From contig CATKHK010000003.1 of NCBI GenBank assembly GCA_949751835.1, positions 434,001 to 498,000 on the forward strand: DNA of 64,000 nucleotides, written 5' to 3'. Positions 32,901 to 44,000 of this stretch are shown here, piece by piece. Position 1 is the stretch's first letter. Each line of letters starts with the position of its first letter. Source of the stretch: Blepharisma japonicum. Its lineage: Eukaryota > Ciliophora > Heterotrichea > Heterotrichida > Blepharismidae. The notes under the pieces were generated by a model. It was not told where the DNA came from, did no database searches, and was given only the letters and a program-made list of their open reading frames with translations. The position numbers and the translations under genes were made by a program.

Positions 32901-34140
32901 TTGTTCAAGCCGAAGCATTTTAAGTGATGAAAATATTGATTTATTTTACCTAGGAAATGAAATTTATAAGGGCAAAGTAAATCTTCTTGATACAACTTCA
33001 GAGTTTATTAAAACTGTAAAATTTATCTAGATGAATGAATTTTCAAGAAAATTAAACAATTCAGAAAGTGCATATAAAGAGGTCACATTTCTTTTGTTAA
33101 ATGGATATGGGCAAGCATTTCAGTATTGCAATAGATCATTATTCGAAATTATAGAATGTCAAAAATCAATGGCTAATGATTTTGAAATAAAAATATACAC
33201 TTTATTGGGATTAGGTCCAGCAGTGCTAGTTATATGCATTTTATTATTGCTTCCATTTTATTATTCTGTAGTAAAAATTGAAAATACACTTTGAAATAAT
33301 TTAAGAGCTAGATCTTATACCCACTACTCTAAACTTAAACAGAATCTTATAGATAGGCTAAAAATAATACACTCTGAGAATGAAATAATGGTAGTCGATC
33401 AAAAATTGTCTAAAGATAAAAGAGCTTTTAAAAGCCTTTGAAAATATATATGAAGAGCATGCTTATTAGTAGTCGCAGTAATTATTTTTTCTATCGTAAA
33501 TATTACTTATCTTTATGATAAATGCGCAGATTATTTATATTATAGACCTGTAGTCATAAGAGAGTTGATAAATCAGCAGATGCTCTATACAGGTTTGGAT
33601 ATATGAGCTACTGAATCGACATCAGATAACTATGGAGTCCCTACTGCATATATTTTTCCTTCATTATACCCTTTTAGCACCAGTAAAGTCAAGTTTCAGG
33701 ATGTTAAATCAAGGCTTGAATATTCTGACTCAACTATAAGAAAGCAAAAGTTTTCATCGATTTTATCAAAACATTTTAAAGAAATGTATAATGAAAATTT
33801 AGATGACTCTGCTTACTTCACTTTTGGAGTATATTCATCAAAGGAAATATTTGAATTTGATAGCTATCTTACAGCAGATTTGCCTATCCCTATGGACGAA
33901 TGAGTCAGAATGATGGCCATTTCAAGGGAGCTAAGCAATTATTATAGTATACTAATTGAAGAAGTTGATAAATACTCGAAAAAATTGATTGAAAATCAAA
34001 TTATTATAATAATAGCAACTTTAGCTATTTTTATACTGTCTTTATTTGTTCTATATTTTGGGTTTTATTTAACATTTTTCAGAAGTGAAAAGCAATATTT
34101 GCAGAAAATAGATTCAATAATAAAAATATTGCCACAATAA
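29968..34140 (+). CDS. Multi-span membrane protein with PAS domain, copy 1
   Basis: 1380 residues after removal of two 15-nt introns (32608-32622 and 33016-33030), with many TGA = Trp codons. Layout: N-terminal cytosolic stretch, a cluster of about eight to nine membrane spans (about 55-330), a helical linker, a PAS domain (about 555-690, with FGYCLFGNEKAAEIF and NVLNFIHPHYRNEV), an acidic linker, then about four more spans in the C-terminal third separated by extracellular-type loops, ending just after the last span. Large transmembrane PAS proteins are an expanded family in ciliates; ligand and function are not established. A paralogue of the same layout follows at 34595. The shared start region extends about 50 bp upstream of the ATG, so the duplication included promoter sequence. 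Confidence 0.82.
32608..32622 (+). other. 15-nt intron 1 of PAS gene copy 1
   Basis: GTGATTTATAATTAG. Contains the in-frame TAG at its 3' end. The paralogue has an intron at the same codon. Confidence 0.9.
33016..33030 (+). other. 15-nt intron 2 of PAS gene copy 1
   Basis: GTAAAATTTATCTAG. Removal restores the frame across the in-frame TAG; position conserved in the paralogue. Confidence 0.9.
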
Positions 34141-34594
34141 AAGATTATATTATTAAAGATATATAAATAAACCCAATATAACAAAAAATAATTTAGATTT
34201 TCTATAAATTTAAATTTTAATGTTAATTTTCATGAGCCAATTTATCATTTTTGCTAGTCATCAAAAATAAAGCAATTTTGTGAATGTTCTAAAAATATAA
34301 AATAGCGAAGGACTAGCACCACAATAAAAATTTGATCATATACAATTATGAATTTTTACACTTACATAAATAATAGATTAAACACAAAATTTATCTCTTC
34401 TTTGGAAATTTAAATAGGTAAAAAAGGCTTAAAATATGAAATTTCATTATAAATTCAAAAACTAGCTATCATTCAAAAGACAATAATATAATTTACCTGC
34501 AATTTTTAATTACTTATTTTACATTTAGTTTATATCTGAATTCACTTCAGGTATTTTTTTTTTTAAATCTGTTACTTTTATATATTACCCATTT
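34141..34594. other. Intergenic region between the PAS paralogues
   Basis: 454 AT-rich bases, no ORF or RNA seen. The last ~50 bases (poly-T run, then AAATCTGTTA...CATTTATG) resemble the bases just before copy 1. Confidence 0.65.
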
Positions 34595-37500
34595 ATGATT
34601 GAGCTAAATGAAGAAGGTGATGAAATTTCAGGTTACACACAAAAGTTTTGGAAAATAATAGAAGAGAAATCCATAACTGATTATATTCTTGAACTTTATA
34701 GTAGGCTCTACTATAAAAAGTATTATGAAGAAAACCATATATTTAGACAAAAAATTGAGCTCATTTTCCGTAATGCAGTTTGATGTCTTCAAGTAATCAG
34801 CTTATTATGAATTCCAGACCTTTCAATCAAAGATTGAAGTGAAAATATGGTTATATGAGAAACTATTGGGCATTTTAAGCTCGATAACACATGCTCAGAA
34901 CTAGGCTTAGCTTATGAATGCCTTTTTATATCAATTTTAAGCACTTTTATTATCAGCTTAGTCATTATTATTTTAACATTTATGATTTATCGCTGTTACA
35001 ATTTACCAGAGTTCATTTTTGGGATAGTCAAACTCTTTTTCTATTTATGAACTTCATTCCTTATAATACCTTCTATGGAACTATTTGCTATTTTTCTGAA
35101 ATATAATTTTACAACTCAAAAATATGTATCAGAATACAACAAAGACCATAATGATGCTAAGAATTATGAGATAAGTGCTATTTATCGAGTCCTAATTATT
35201 TTGACTATGGCTGTTAACTTTCCTTTACTACTTTTTCATGCAGCCTTTTCAGGAGAAATTAGACATTTTATGAATAATAAAAATATAAATGCAAAAGCAC
35301 ACTCAAACATAGAAAAAAAAATAGCAATTTTTACATATTTTTTCCCAGTTATTTATGTCATATTTGCGCAGGATTATATCATTTATTTGCAAATTTTGGT
35401 CTTAATTTTTTCAGGGCTCCTTGCGATAGAAACTTTAATATACTTGCCTTATTATTCATGATACTCTAATTATATTGCGATCCTTCGCCTTTTTATTATT
35501 GCTTTTGTGTCATTTTCTTTCCTTTTGGGATATTTTACAGATAATTCTTTAGCTATATCTTTAATAGCAATACTTTTAGGACCACTTTTGGGTGCATTTA
35601 TTATAAGATTTGTACCAAACTTATTAAATAGAGCAAATATCCCAGATAGCTTAGAAGGACTCATTTCTCAGTATGATCTGGAAAAATCTTTCAGGTCTGC
35701 TTTGTGTAAAAACGATATTGAGAATAAAAGTCAAATAATTTATATGTTCGAAGCTTTTTTTATTAAAAATGTATTGAATAGAGGAAAACTTCAAATCATA
35801 TGAATTACAAATTACTGTTTTTATTCATTAAAAGATGAGTCTTTGGCGAAAATTAAATTAAGTAAGGCGAGAAGTATTTTAGATTGAGATCTCGAAACTA
35901 ACTATCAAGAATTTTTATGTAGTCAAAATATATCAGCTTCTCTCGTGGGTGAAAATACACAATTTTTAAATTATTTCCAAAAACTAAACATATCAAAAAA
36001 GGAAGATAAAAAAATGTGCTTAAATTCAATTAAATTTTTAAATGAAATGGTTTCTCCAAACCCTGACCTTAAAAAATTAAAAAGACATTTGACTGTTGTT
36101 TATAGCAAGATTTTGCTGCTGAATAAAGAATACAGTCAATTGACAGCAAAATATCCAAGCATGAGGGAATCTTTATCTCTTTATGCTTCTTATACTAGAA
36201 ATCTAATTTATGATGCTGAAAAAGCAACTCTGCTTGAATACAAGTTAAAATCTCTTGACAAGTTTATTATAACCTCTATAAATGACTCAAAAGATTTTAG
36301 CTATTTTAATGAAAATAATGCGATTTTAATGTTTTCTACTGAAGAAGAAAATTTTGGCTATTGTTTTTTTGGGAATGAAAAAGCCGCAGAAATTTTCAAA
36401 CTTCCTTTGTCAGAAATTATTGATAACAATGTTTTAAATTTTATCCATCCTCACTATAGAGATGAAGTTAAACAAGTTGCAAGTTCATATATTTGATATA
36501 CTTCAAGCTCAGAAATTAATTTTGTCGAAGGATTTTTTTGGCATGCCCCGTCTACTGGTTTATTGGAATGTGTAGGGAAAATAGTTATAACTTCAATGAA
36601 TACTTTATTTATTGGCTTAATAGTTTTTAAGCTAAAACCAGTCAATCATCAAATTGCATGGCTCACAGAAAATAGAGAGATTTGCTGCTATACAGATAGG
36701 TTTCCTAAAATGATAAAAAAAGCACCTGCTAATTTAATAGGATGCAATATAAAAAATTTATTTTCTGATTTAAATGAAGATTTGCAGCTTTTCACACCTT
36801 ATACTTTATCAAATTCCGAGAAGGAGACCTCTATTATCATAGGCTATTATAATTTCTATACAATGAAAATGCCTTATTTAATATTGACAGATGACTATGA
36901 AGAAATTAAAAAGTGAAAAAATGAAGCTTTTGGATATCAAAGCTATCTTGAAATTCTGCAAAACAACAATTCATTATATCTAATAAGCTCTGTGGAAAAC
37001 ACATTCCTTAACTGTGAGAGCCAGCTGCCAGAAGATATTTATTTAGACTCTAAAATGAATTTATTTCAACCAAATGATGAGTGCTTCTCTGACCCAAATG
37101 ATAAGGATTTGTTAGAAAAAACAGATGATGATAAATCAAATAAATCAGAATACTCCTTTCAAAGTAAATACACAGACACAATAAGAAAATCATCAAGGTC
37201 AACTAATATTTTGCATATTGCTTTTGGTTTCACAGTAACCATTAATTTAGTGCTTAGTTATCCTAAGTGTAAGCTCAGCAGTTCTATTTTATGCTTATTA
37301 TAATATTAACTTAATAAGCAATATAGATCTTTCGATCACTATGGGAAAAGCTGGCGTAAACTTTCAAACCATTGGGTTGGTTTCAAAAACACTCTGATTT
37401 CTTTCGTATTTTGGCAGCACTTATTCAGGACCTGTTGAATCAGCCTACTGAAAAGACTTAAACAATGTTTTAGCTGAATTGAAGATAATTAGCTCGAATT

Positions 37501-38777
37501 TCACTTCAAATTTTGAAAATTGAAATTTTTGCTCAAGTCGAAGCATTTTAAGCGACGAAAATATCGAATTATTGTATTATGGCAACAAAATTTATAATAA
37601 AAAAACAAATTTGCTGGGCACAACAACAGAATTTATTAAAATTGTAAAATCCAATTAGATAAACGAATTTTCAAGAAAATTAAACAATTCTGAAAGTGTA
37701 TGAGAAGAAGTTACGTTTCTACTTTTAAATGGATATGGGGAGGCATTTCAGCATTGCAATAGATCATTATTTAATATTGTGGAATGCCAAAAATCAATGG
37801 TTGACGACTTCAAATATAAAATTTATTCTTTATTAGCATTGTGTCCTGCTGTCCTTGTTATATGCATTTGCTTACTTCTACCATTTTATTATTCTGTCGT
37901 GAAAATTGAAAATACTCTTTGAAATACTTTACGAACTAGATCTTATGCCAATTACTTTGTAGTAAAGCAAAATCTTGTGGAAAGGCTTAAAATTATTCAT
38001 TCTGAGCCTGAAATAATAGTAAACGATCAAAAACTTTCTAAAGACCCAAAAATATTCAAAAGTCTTTGAAAGTATATATGAAGAGCATGCTTATTACTGA
38101 TATTTGTAGTGATTTTTTCTTTAATAAATATCACTTATCTTTATGATAAATGTGCGGATTATTTATATTATAGGCCTGCGCTCATAAAAGAGCTAATAAA
38201 TCAGCAGATGCTATATACGAGCTTAGATATATGATCAACAGAATCTTCATGAGACAGTTCTGGATTTTTAACTGCATTTTTATTTCCTACTATGTACCCT
38301 TTTGGTAGAAGTATAATTAAGTTTCAAGATGTCATATCAAAAATTGAAAATTCAGACAAATTAATAAAAAGTGGAAAGTTTTCATCTATTTTATCCCAAA
38401 AATTTGCAAAAATATATTATGAAAATTATAATGATAATTCTTCTTCTGAATCATTTACTTTTGGAGTATATTCATCTAAGAAAATATTGGAGTTTGATGG
38501 ATATATTACAACAGATGCAATAATTTCAATGGATCAATGATTATATATGATGTCAATTTCAAGGGAGTTAAATTCTTATTACAGTATGCTTGTTGATGAA
38601 ATCGATAACTACTCAAAACAACTGATTGACGATCAAATTATTATTATAATAGCAACTCTAGTAATTTTTATATTTTGCTTGTTTGTATTATATTTTGGAT
38701 TTTATTTAACATTTTTCAGGAGTGAAAAGCAATATTTACAGAAAATAGATTCAATCATAAAAATATTGCCACAATAA
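34595..38777 (+). CDS. Multi-span membrane protein with PAS domain, copy 2
   Basis: 1383 residues after removal of a 16-nt intron (37235-37250) and a 15-nt intron (37644-37658); TGA = Trp throughout. It aligns with copy 1 along its whole length with the same domain order: N-terminal membrane cluster, PAS domain (about 555-690; FGYCFFGNEKAAEIF), acidic linker and C-terminal spans ending in the identical SIIKILPQ. The 16-nt intron shifts the genomic frame by one, so the downstream half lies in a different reading frame from the upstream half; splicing brings it back into register with copy 1. Identity is highest in the PAS and the last spans and lowest in the loop around 37380-37520, as expected when the core is under selection. 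No sign of decay. Confidence 0.82.
37235..37250 (+). other. 16-nt intron 1 of PAS gene copy 2
   Basis: GTAACCATTAATTTAG. One base longer than the 15-nt intron at the same place in copy 1; excision gives the homologous C-L-V-I-L-S-V segment. Confidence 0.9.
37644..37658 (+). other. 15-nt intron 2 of PAS gene copy 2
   Basis: GTAAAATCCAATTAG, with an in-frame TAG, at the same position as intron 2 of copy 1. Confidence 0.9.
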
Positions 38778-39179
38778 AATTCCTATTATTCAAGATGCGA
38801 AATATAATTAATGCAGCACGTGCTTATAGAAGACTTTTCTATTAATAATTATAAAAATATAAATAAAACCGTAATTGTTAAATAAATTATAGCATTTATC
38901 ATATTTTGAATATGCCATGATAATGAAAACAAAGTTTATTATAGCTTAATGAACTAAAAAATGAAACGAAACTAATTAATGATATTGCTATGCTGACTTC
39001 AAAAATACCAAATTGTCGATTAATTTGCTCATGTTTTACTGCCATAGCCAGTCAACTGACTACATGTATTAGATAATCATGGCATTGATAAGATTTAGAT
39101 TGTATTAATCTTTAATTCAAGCCATCAAGCTCTTTTTTTAATTCAAAGTCTTTAAAGAAAATTATTAATTTAAATTGTG
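38778..39179. other. Intergenic region between PAS copy 2 and the J-domain gene
   Basis: About 400 AT-rich bases between converging genes. The part from about 38945 is the start of a duplicated unit whose second copy begins near 40170. Confidence 0.6.
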
Positions 39180-39944
39180 CTATCTCGCCATTTCATAGTA
39201 TTTCTTGCAGGAATTTAAATTTCCACTATTCAAATAGCGATTATTATTACCTTTATTGCTATTCTGAGAAAAATATATTTTTGAAGATTGATGAGCTTCA
39301 CATTCTTGCTTTAAATTTTCGAGGTAATTTAATTCCACAAGTTTTTCAATATTGTACCGCTGTTGCAATGGAATTTGGTTATAAGTATCTGGGTTTATTC
39401 AATAATTAATATGATTTTTGCTTGTTATTGCAGAAACTCTAAATTGTTGTGAAGGAATCAATGAAAACATTTGAGGAGATTTAGGCGAAACTGCTGAAAA
39501 AAAAGAAAATATAACTAAAATTATAATTGGGAGAATCTTGATTATAGGCTTCCAATTAATTTGTTTTTGTGTTCGCCTTTGAAAATTATTCTGAGTTTTT
39601 TCCTTTGAAAAGTAATCAGAGAAATTATCTTGAAAAAATTCATCAGAATCGGAAGATTCTTCTGGGGATGCATTATGGTTATCAGTGCCAGTAAGGTTAT
39701 AATTTTTACGTTTTTCTTCGTCACTTAAGCATGAAAATGCTTTACTTAACAATTTAAATGCATCATTAGCTTTTGGAGACTGATTTTTATCAGGATGCAA
39801 TTTCAGTGCAAGTTTTTTGTAAGCCTTTTTGATCTCTTCTTTGGGGCAGGCAGGTTTCACTCCTAAAATTGCATAGTAATTGTCTTGTTCAAGTATTTTT
39901 TTGCAAATGTTTTCTTGAGTTATATTTGTCTGAATACAATTCAT
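39180..39944 (-). CDS. J-domain membrane co-chaperone, DNAJB12/B14-like
   Basis: 254 residues, with TGA (39399-39401) as Trp and a TAG stop, one of few TAG stops in the window. The J domain occupies about 22-88 with the HPD triad at H50-P51-D52 (LKLHPDKN). An acidic Ser-rich linker follows, then one hydrophobic span (about 131-153, IIKILPIIILVIFSFF), and a C-terminal domain resembling the DUF1977 region of DNAJB12/B14. These proteins sit in the ER membrane with the J domain facing the cytosol and recruit Hsp70 for quality control. A decayed duplicate lies just upstream on the same strand (40170-40965). Confidence 0.85.
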
Positions 39945-40169
39945 ATAAGAAAAACTATTTTTTATATATTTGTTAAACTTGCATATATTTTTGACAGGCG
40001 ATTTTTCTATTTATATCTCTATTAAAACAGTGGTTTAAATCTTTAGGATTGCTTAGCATTTAAATTTATTAGAAGTATTGTTTATTTCTTAATAAAAAAA
40101 TCTAACAGTTATTATCGAAATTTTAATAGTTTAATAATTTTTTGATCAAAAAGATTATTAATTATTTTC

Positions 40170-40965
40170 TTAATGAAAAACAGCTACTCAAAAATGAAGC
40201 AAAGTTAATAAATCATATTGCTACTCTAATTTCAAAAACAGCTATCTTGTACTGTGCATACTGGTTGATTGCGACATTGTCATAGCTGGCTAACTGGCTA
40301 CAAAGATTAAATAATAATTACATTAATAAGGCTTGTATTTTATTATTCTGCAATTCAAGCCATCAAGTCTTTAAATGAAATTAATAATTTAAAATTGCGT
40401 TATCTAGCCATTTCGTACTATTTCTTGAAAGGATTTAAATTTCCACTTGTTGTGAAAGGATGATTGAAAATATTTGAGGAGATTTAGATGAAGCTGCTGC
40501 AAAAAAAGAAAGTATAATTAAAATTATAGCTGGGAAAATCTGGATTATAGGCGTCCAATTAGTTATGTTTTTGTGATTTCCTTTAAAAATTATTCTTAAA
40601 TTTTTTCTTTGAAAAGTAATCAGAGAAAATTTCTTTAAAAGACTTATCAGAATCGAAAGATTCTTCTGAAGAAGTATTAATGTTCTTATAGCTATTTATA
40701 CCAATAAGATTATAATTTTTACGTTTTTCTTTATCACTTAAGCATGAAAATACTTTGCCCTTACAGGGCTATTTAAGAGAAAACTATTTTTTTATTTTTT
40801 TGTTAAAGTTTGTAATTTTTTCAACTGTCGAATTTTTCGATTTGCATCACTATTAGAATAGTGCTTTCATGATTAAAATATTTTAAATTTATTAGAAAAA
40901 TTGTATATTTATTGGATAAAACATTTAATAGTCATTATCTAAATTCTTTATTATAAGGTGTTCCA
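40170..40965 (-). pseudogene. Decayed copy of the J-domain chaperone gene
   Basis: This segment aligns with 38945-40140 but cannot code. Compared with the intact gene it has lost about 215 bp near the C-terminal part (the copy jumps between positions matching 39227 and 39441) and about 200 bp covering most of the J domain, including the HPD triad and the start codon (jump between positions matching 39745 and 39945). Remaining coding blocks (matching SCLSDEEKRKNYN, the SSDSDE linker and the membrane span) carry stops and small indels. Non-coding flanks on both sides are still alignable, so it arose by local tandem duplication rather than retroposition. Confidence 0.75.
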
Positions 40966-41020
40966 GGAGTTTACTTAACCATTTTTATCATACTATTATT
41001 TTATAATTTTTTTAATAAGT

Positions 41021-44000
41021 TTATTCATTTTTAAATCTGTTAAAGACAATACTTTCACCAGCTGTATACAATGGCCTAAACTCATTAAAGCCATCAGACC
41101 TCTCTGCTACATCTTGCTCTGGGTCTAAAATTAAATAGCTCGTATTAGGTCGATACACAGGAGTATTTGATTCACCAGGCTTTTCCAGTCTTTGCAAGTA
41201 TAATTTTTCTATTTCTCTTAATTTTCCAGTATCAGCTGCCTTTTTGGCTCGCTTTTTCTTCCTTTTACCTAAAGCAGTCGTAGTCATTTGCCTAGATTCT
41301 CGATAAAAGCTAGTTAACTCCTCATTTGGCATATTAACTTGTGTTAAATCCATATTATGATAAATACTTGGCCTGGCAGGTGTCCAGTCTGAGTTTTCAC
41401 TTTCTGATTTAAATGTATAATGAGGAGGAAGACTAAAATCTCTAGGAGAGTTATACTTCTCTTTATCAATCATTGACATAACTGAACCTAAAGTCTGTAA
41501 ATTTCTATACTCAACGGCTTCTTCAGGCTCAGATGAAAAAATTAATGGTTTCAATGGTCTCGGAGGTTTTTTAGATTTAGGTGATTTAACATAAGGAATT
41601 GATGAGATTCACCCAGTTTTATCAGGAATTAAGTTTTCTGGATTAAACTCATGGTCAAGCGGACTTTCTAGCTTAGATGGAAGCTTAGAAAGTTCTGATT
41701 TTCTTTCTAAATCAATTATTTTTGCTCCTCTGAAATCTCTTCTTACTGTTACTCTGGCATTGGTTTTCCTATGTTTCAAAGTAGCTATATGAACATCATC
41801 TCTATCAATAATAGTATCTGGAATATCATAATCATTCCTATCAATTTTATCTCCTTCTTTAATATTTCCAACGTCACTCACCACTTTTGCACCATGGAAC
41901 GTTTTTCTAATTTTCACATCTTCTCCAGTTTCATTATGTGTAACTATAACAACCTCAGGGTCTAATGGATCAGGATATGCATTGTGAAACGCAAAATCGT
42001 TTTCATCTTTAACGCTTTGGCCAATTAAATAATCATGCGGCAGCCTCGCCCTTTTTTCTAAATCCACTATTCTTGCTCCTTTGAAATTTCTCTTGACTCT
42101 GACTTTTTCTCCTTTATATGTATATAAAGTTGCAAAATGGACGTCATCTTCATCAATTATTGCAGACGATAGATCATAGTCAGTCACTTCGATTGGAGGT
42201 TTGTTCTTTAGGACTTTATTTTCTAAGTCTACAATTCTTGCACCTCTGAATCCTTTTTTAATAAAAAGACGCTCCCCTGTGACTTTATGAGGAACAATAA
42301 CAACTTCAGGGTCGGTACTATCAGCAAAAGCTCTTTCAAATTCTAATTCATCCTCTTCCTGAATTATTCCTAAAGCATCGTTGGGATGATCAAATAGCAT
42401 ATTAATTTTTTCTTCTTCTGAAAAAGATTCGTTGTGAGAAAAATCTTCTCTATTTGAGAATTCATCTATTTCTGGCTCATTTTGAGTCGACTCTGCATTA
42501 GATTTTTGATTCAAAGTGTCAAATTTGCCGCTGTTGGCTAACTCAAACTCTTCTTTATATAGGGAATCGAAGTCTTCATTATTTGGTTCAGTTTCTGTAT
42601 ATTCCTCTGAAGAGAGGTTGTATTCAATTATTTTTGGCGGCTCTTCTTTAAGCTTTGCGAAACGAGGTTCAAAAAGTTTCAGTGCTGGAGATTTATACTC
42701 AACTTTAGAATTTTGAAAATCCCCTTGACGGATTGCATCGTCTTCTCTCAAAAATGTTGATTCATCAGATAAATAATTATCAGACATATGCAACTTTTCT
42801 TCACCATATGGCTCATCTATTATAATAGGAGGCTTTGGCATCTGGAATATATTTGGGTCTACCTTTATGTCTCGAGCTGATACCGTAGGATATGAGTTTC
42901 TTCTTTTGAAATGATTATATAACTCATCTTCTGTTTTTACTATAAAAGACTTGCTTCTCCATCTTAATTTTTTCTTTTTGAATGGCAAAAACGCAGGCAA
43001 AATATCTTTAAAATCCACTTGTGGTAAAAATTTCACCATATTATTCAATGTGTTATTAGGACTTACAAGCTTCTGACCTTCTTGATTTGTGTCTCTAAAT
43101 TCATTTTCCCATTCTTTTCTCAATAATGATTGCTCTAGTTTCTTCAAATCAATAAAAATAAAAAATCCTAAAAATAGCGTGACGATAAAAGAATCTAAAG
43201 AAAACATAAAAAGTCAGTCGGATATAGAATAATGGTTCATTAATAATATTTGAGCTGTTATTATAGGAATAAACGTGCATAGCAAGCTCACATACCCAAA
43301 TTTTATTAGCAGCTTATATAATTTCCATTTATTATCGAAATTGGCTTTAAAGCAATCTCTATTGAATAGTCCACAATAAATAATCCTGACACAATGAAAT
43401 GATATAAACGTTGACAAAAGAAGTGTCGCAGCTGATGACCCTCTATGATTTTTCCTTCAATATCTAAAAGTTCCATCACTTCTGAAAATATTTTTAATAT
43501 ATTTCCATATAAAAACTTCATTACACATATAGTGGAAAAACAAAGCTCCAATAATGAGGATAATTGCGATGGTAACAATTAAGCTGTTTTCAGTACCAAT
43601 TTCTAATAATCGTCTAGAATGCTCTTCTCCTTTATCAGGAATATAAGTGCACAAAAATATCCAAGAAGCACATGATGAGACAGACCATACAGAAATTGCT
43701 GAAGGTACGAAGTTAACGCCAACGGCTGTTAATTTAGTTATACCTACAACGCCGACTGAAATTATAGTAAATCCAGTAAAGGGAAATGGAATTGTTCCTA
43801 GGTCAAAGTTATCTGATGAAGTTGTATTGCTGCAGTCTGAGTTTTTACATTTTAAACAATAATTGTTGAAATCTTGATAGCCATGAGGACATTCAGAAAT
43901 GCAGGTATTATTAAACAAAATTGTAGAATTGTCACAGCTTGTACATTCATCTATATTGTTTGCACATGTAAGGCATGATGAATCGCAATCAAGACAAGTT

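Larger units (their letters stand above)
38945..40965. repeat. Diverged tandem duplication of the J-domain gene region
   Basis: Unit 1 is about 38945-40140, unit 2 about 40170-40965. Matching blocks run in the same order in both, for instance AATTCAAGCCATCAAG (39116 and 40362), TTTGAGGAGATTTAG (39470 and 40471), AAGTAATCAGAGAAA and the stretch upstream of the gene (ATTTATTAGAA). Unit 2 is about 400 bp shorter through internal deletions. Confidence 0.75.
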
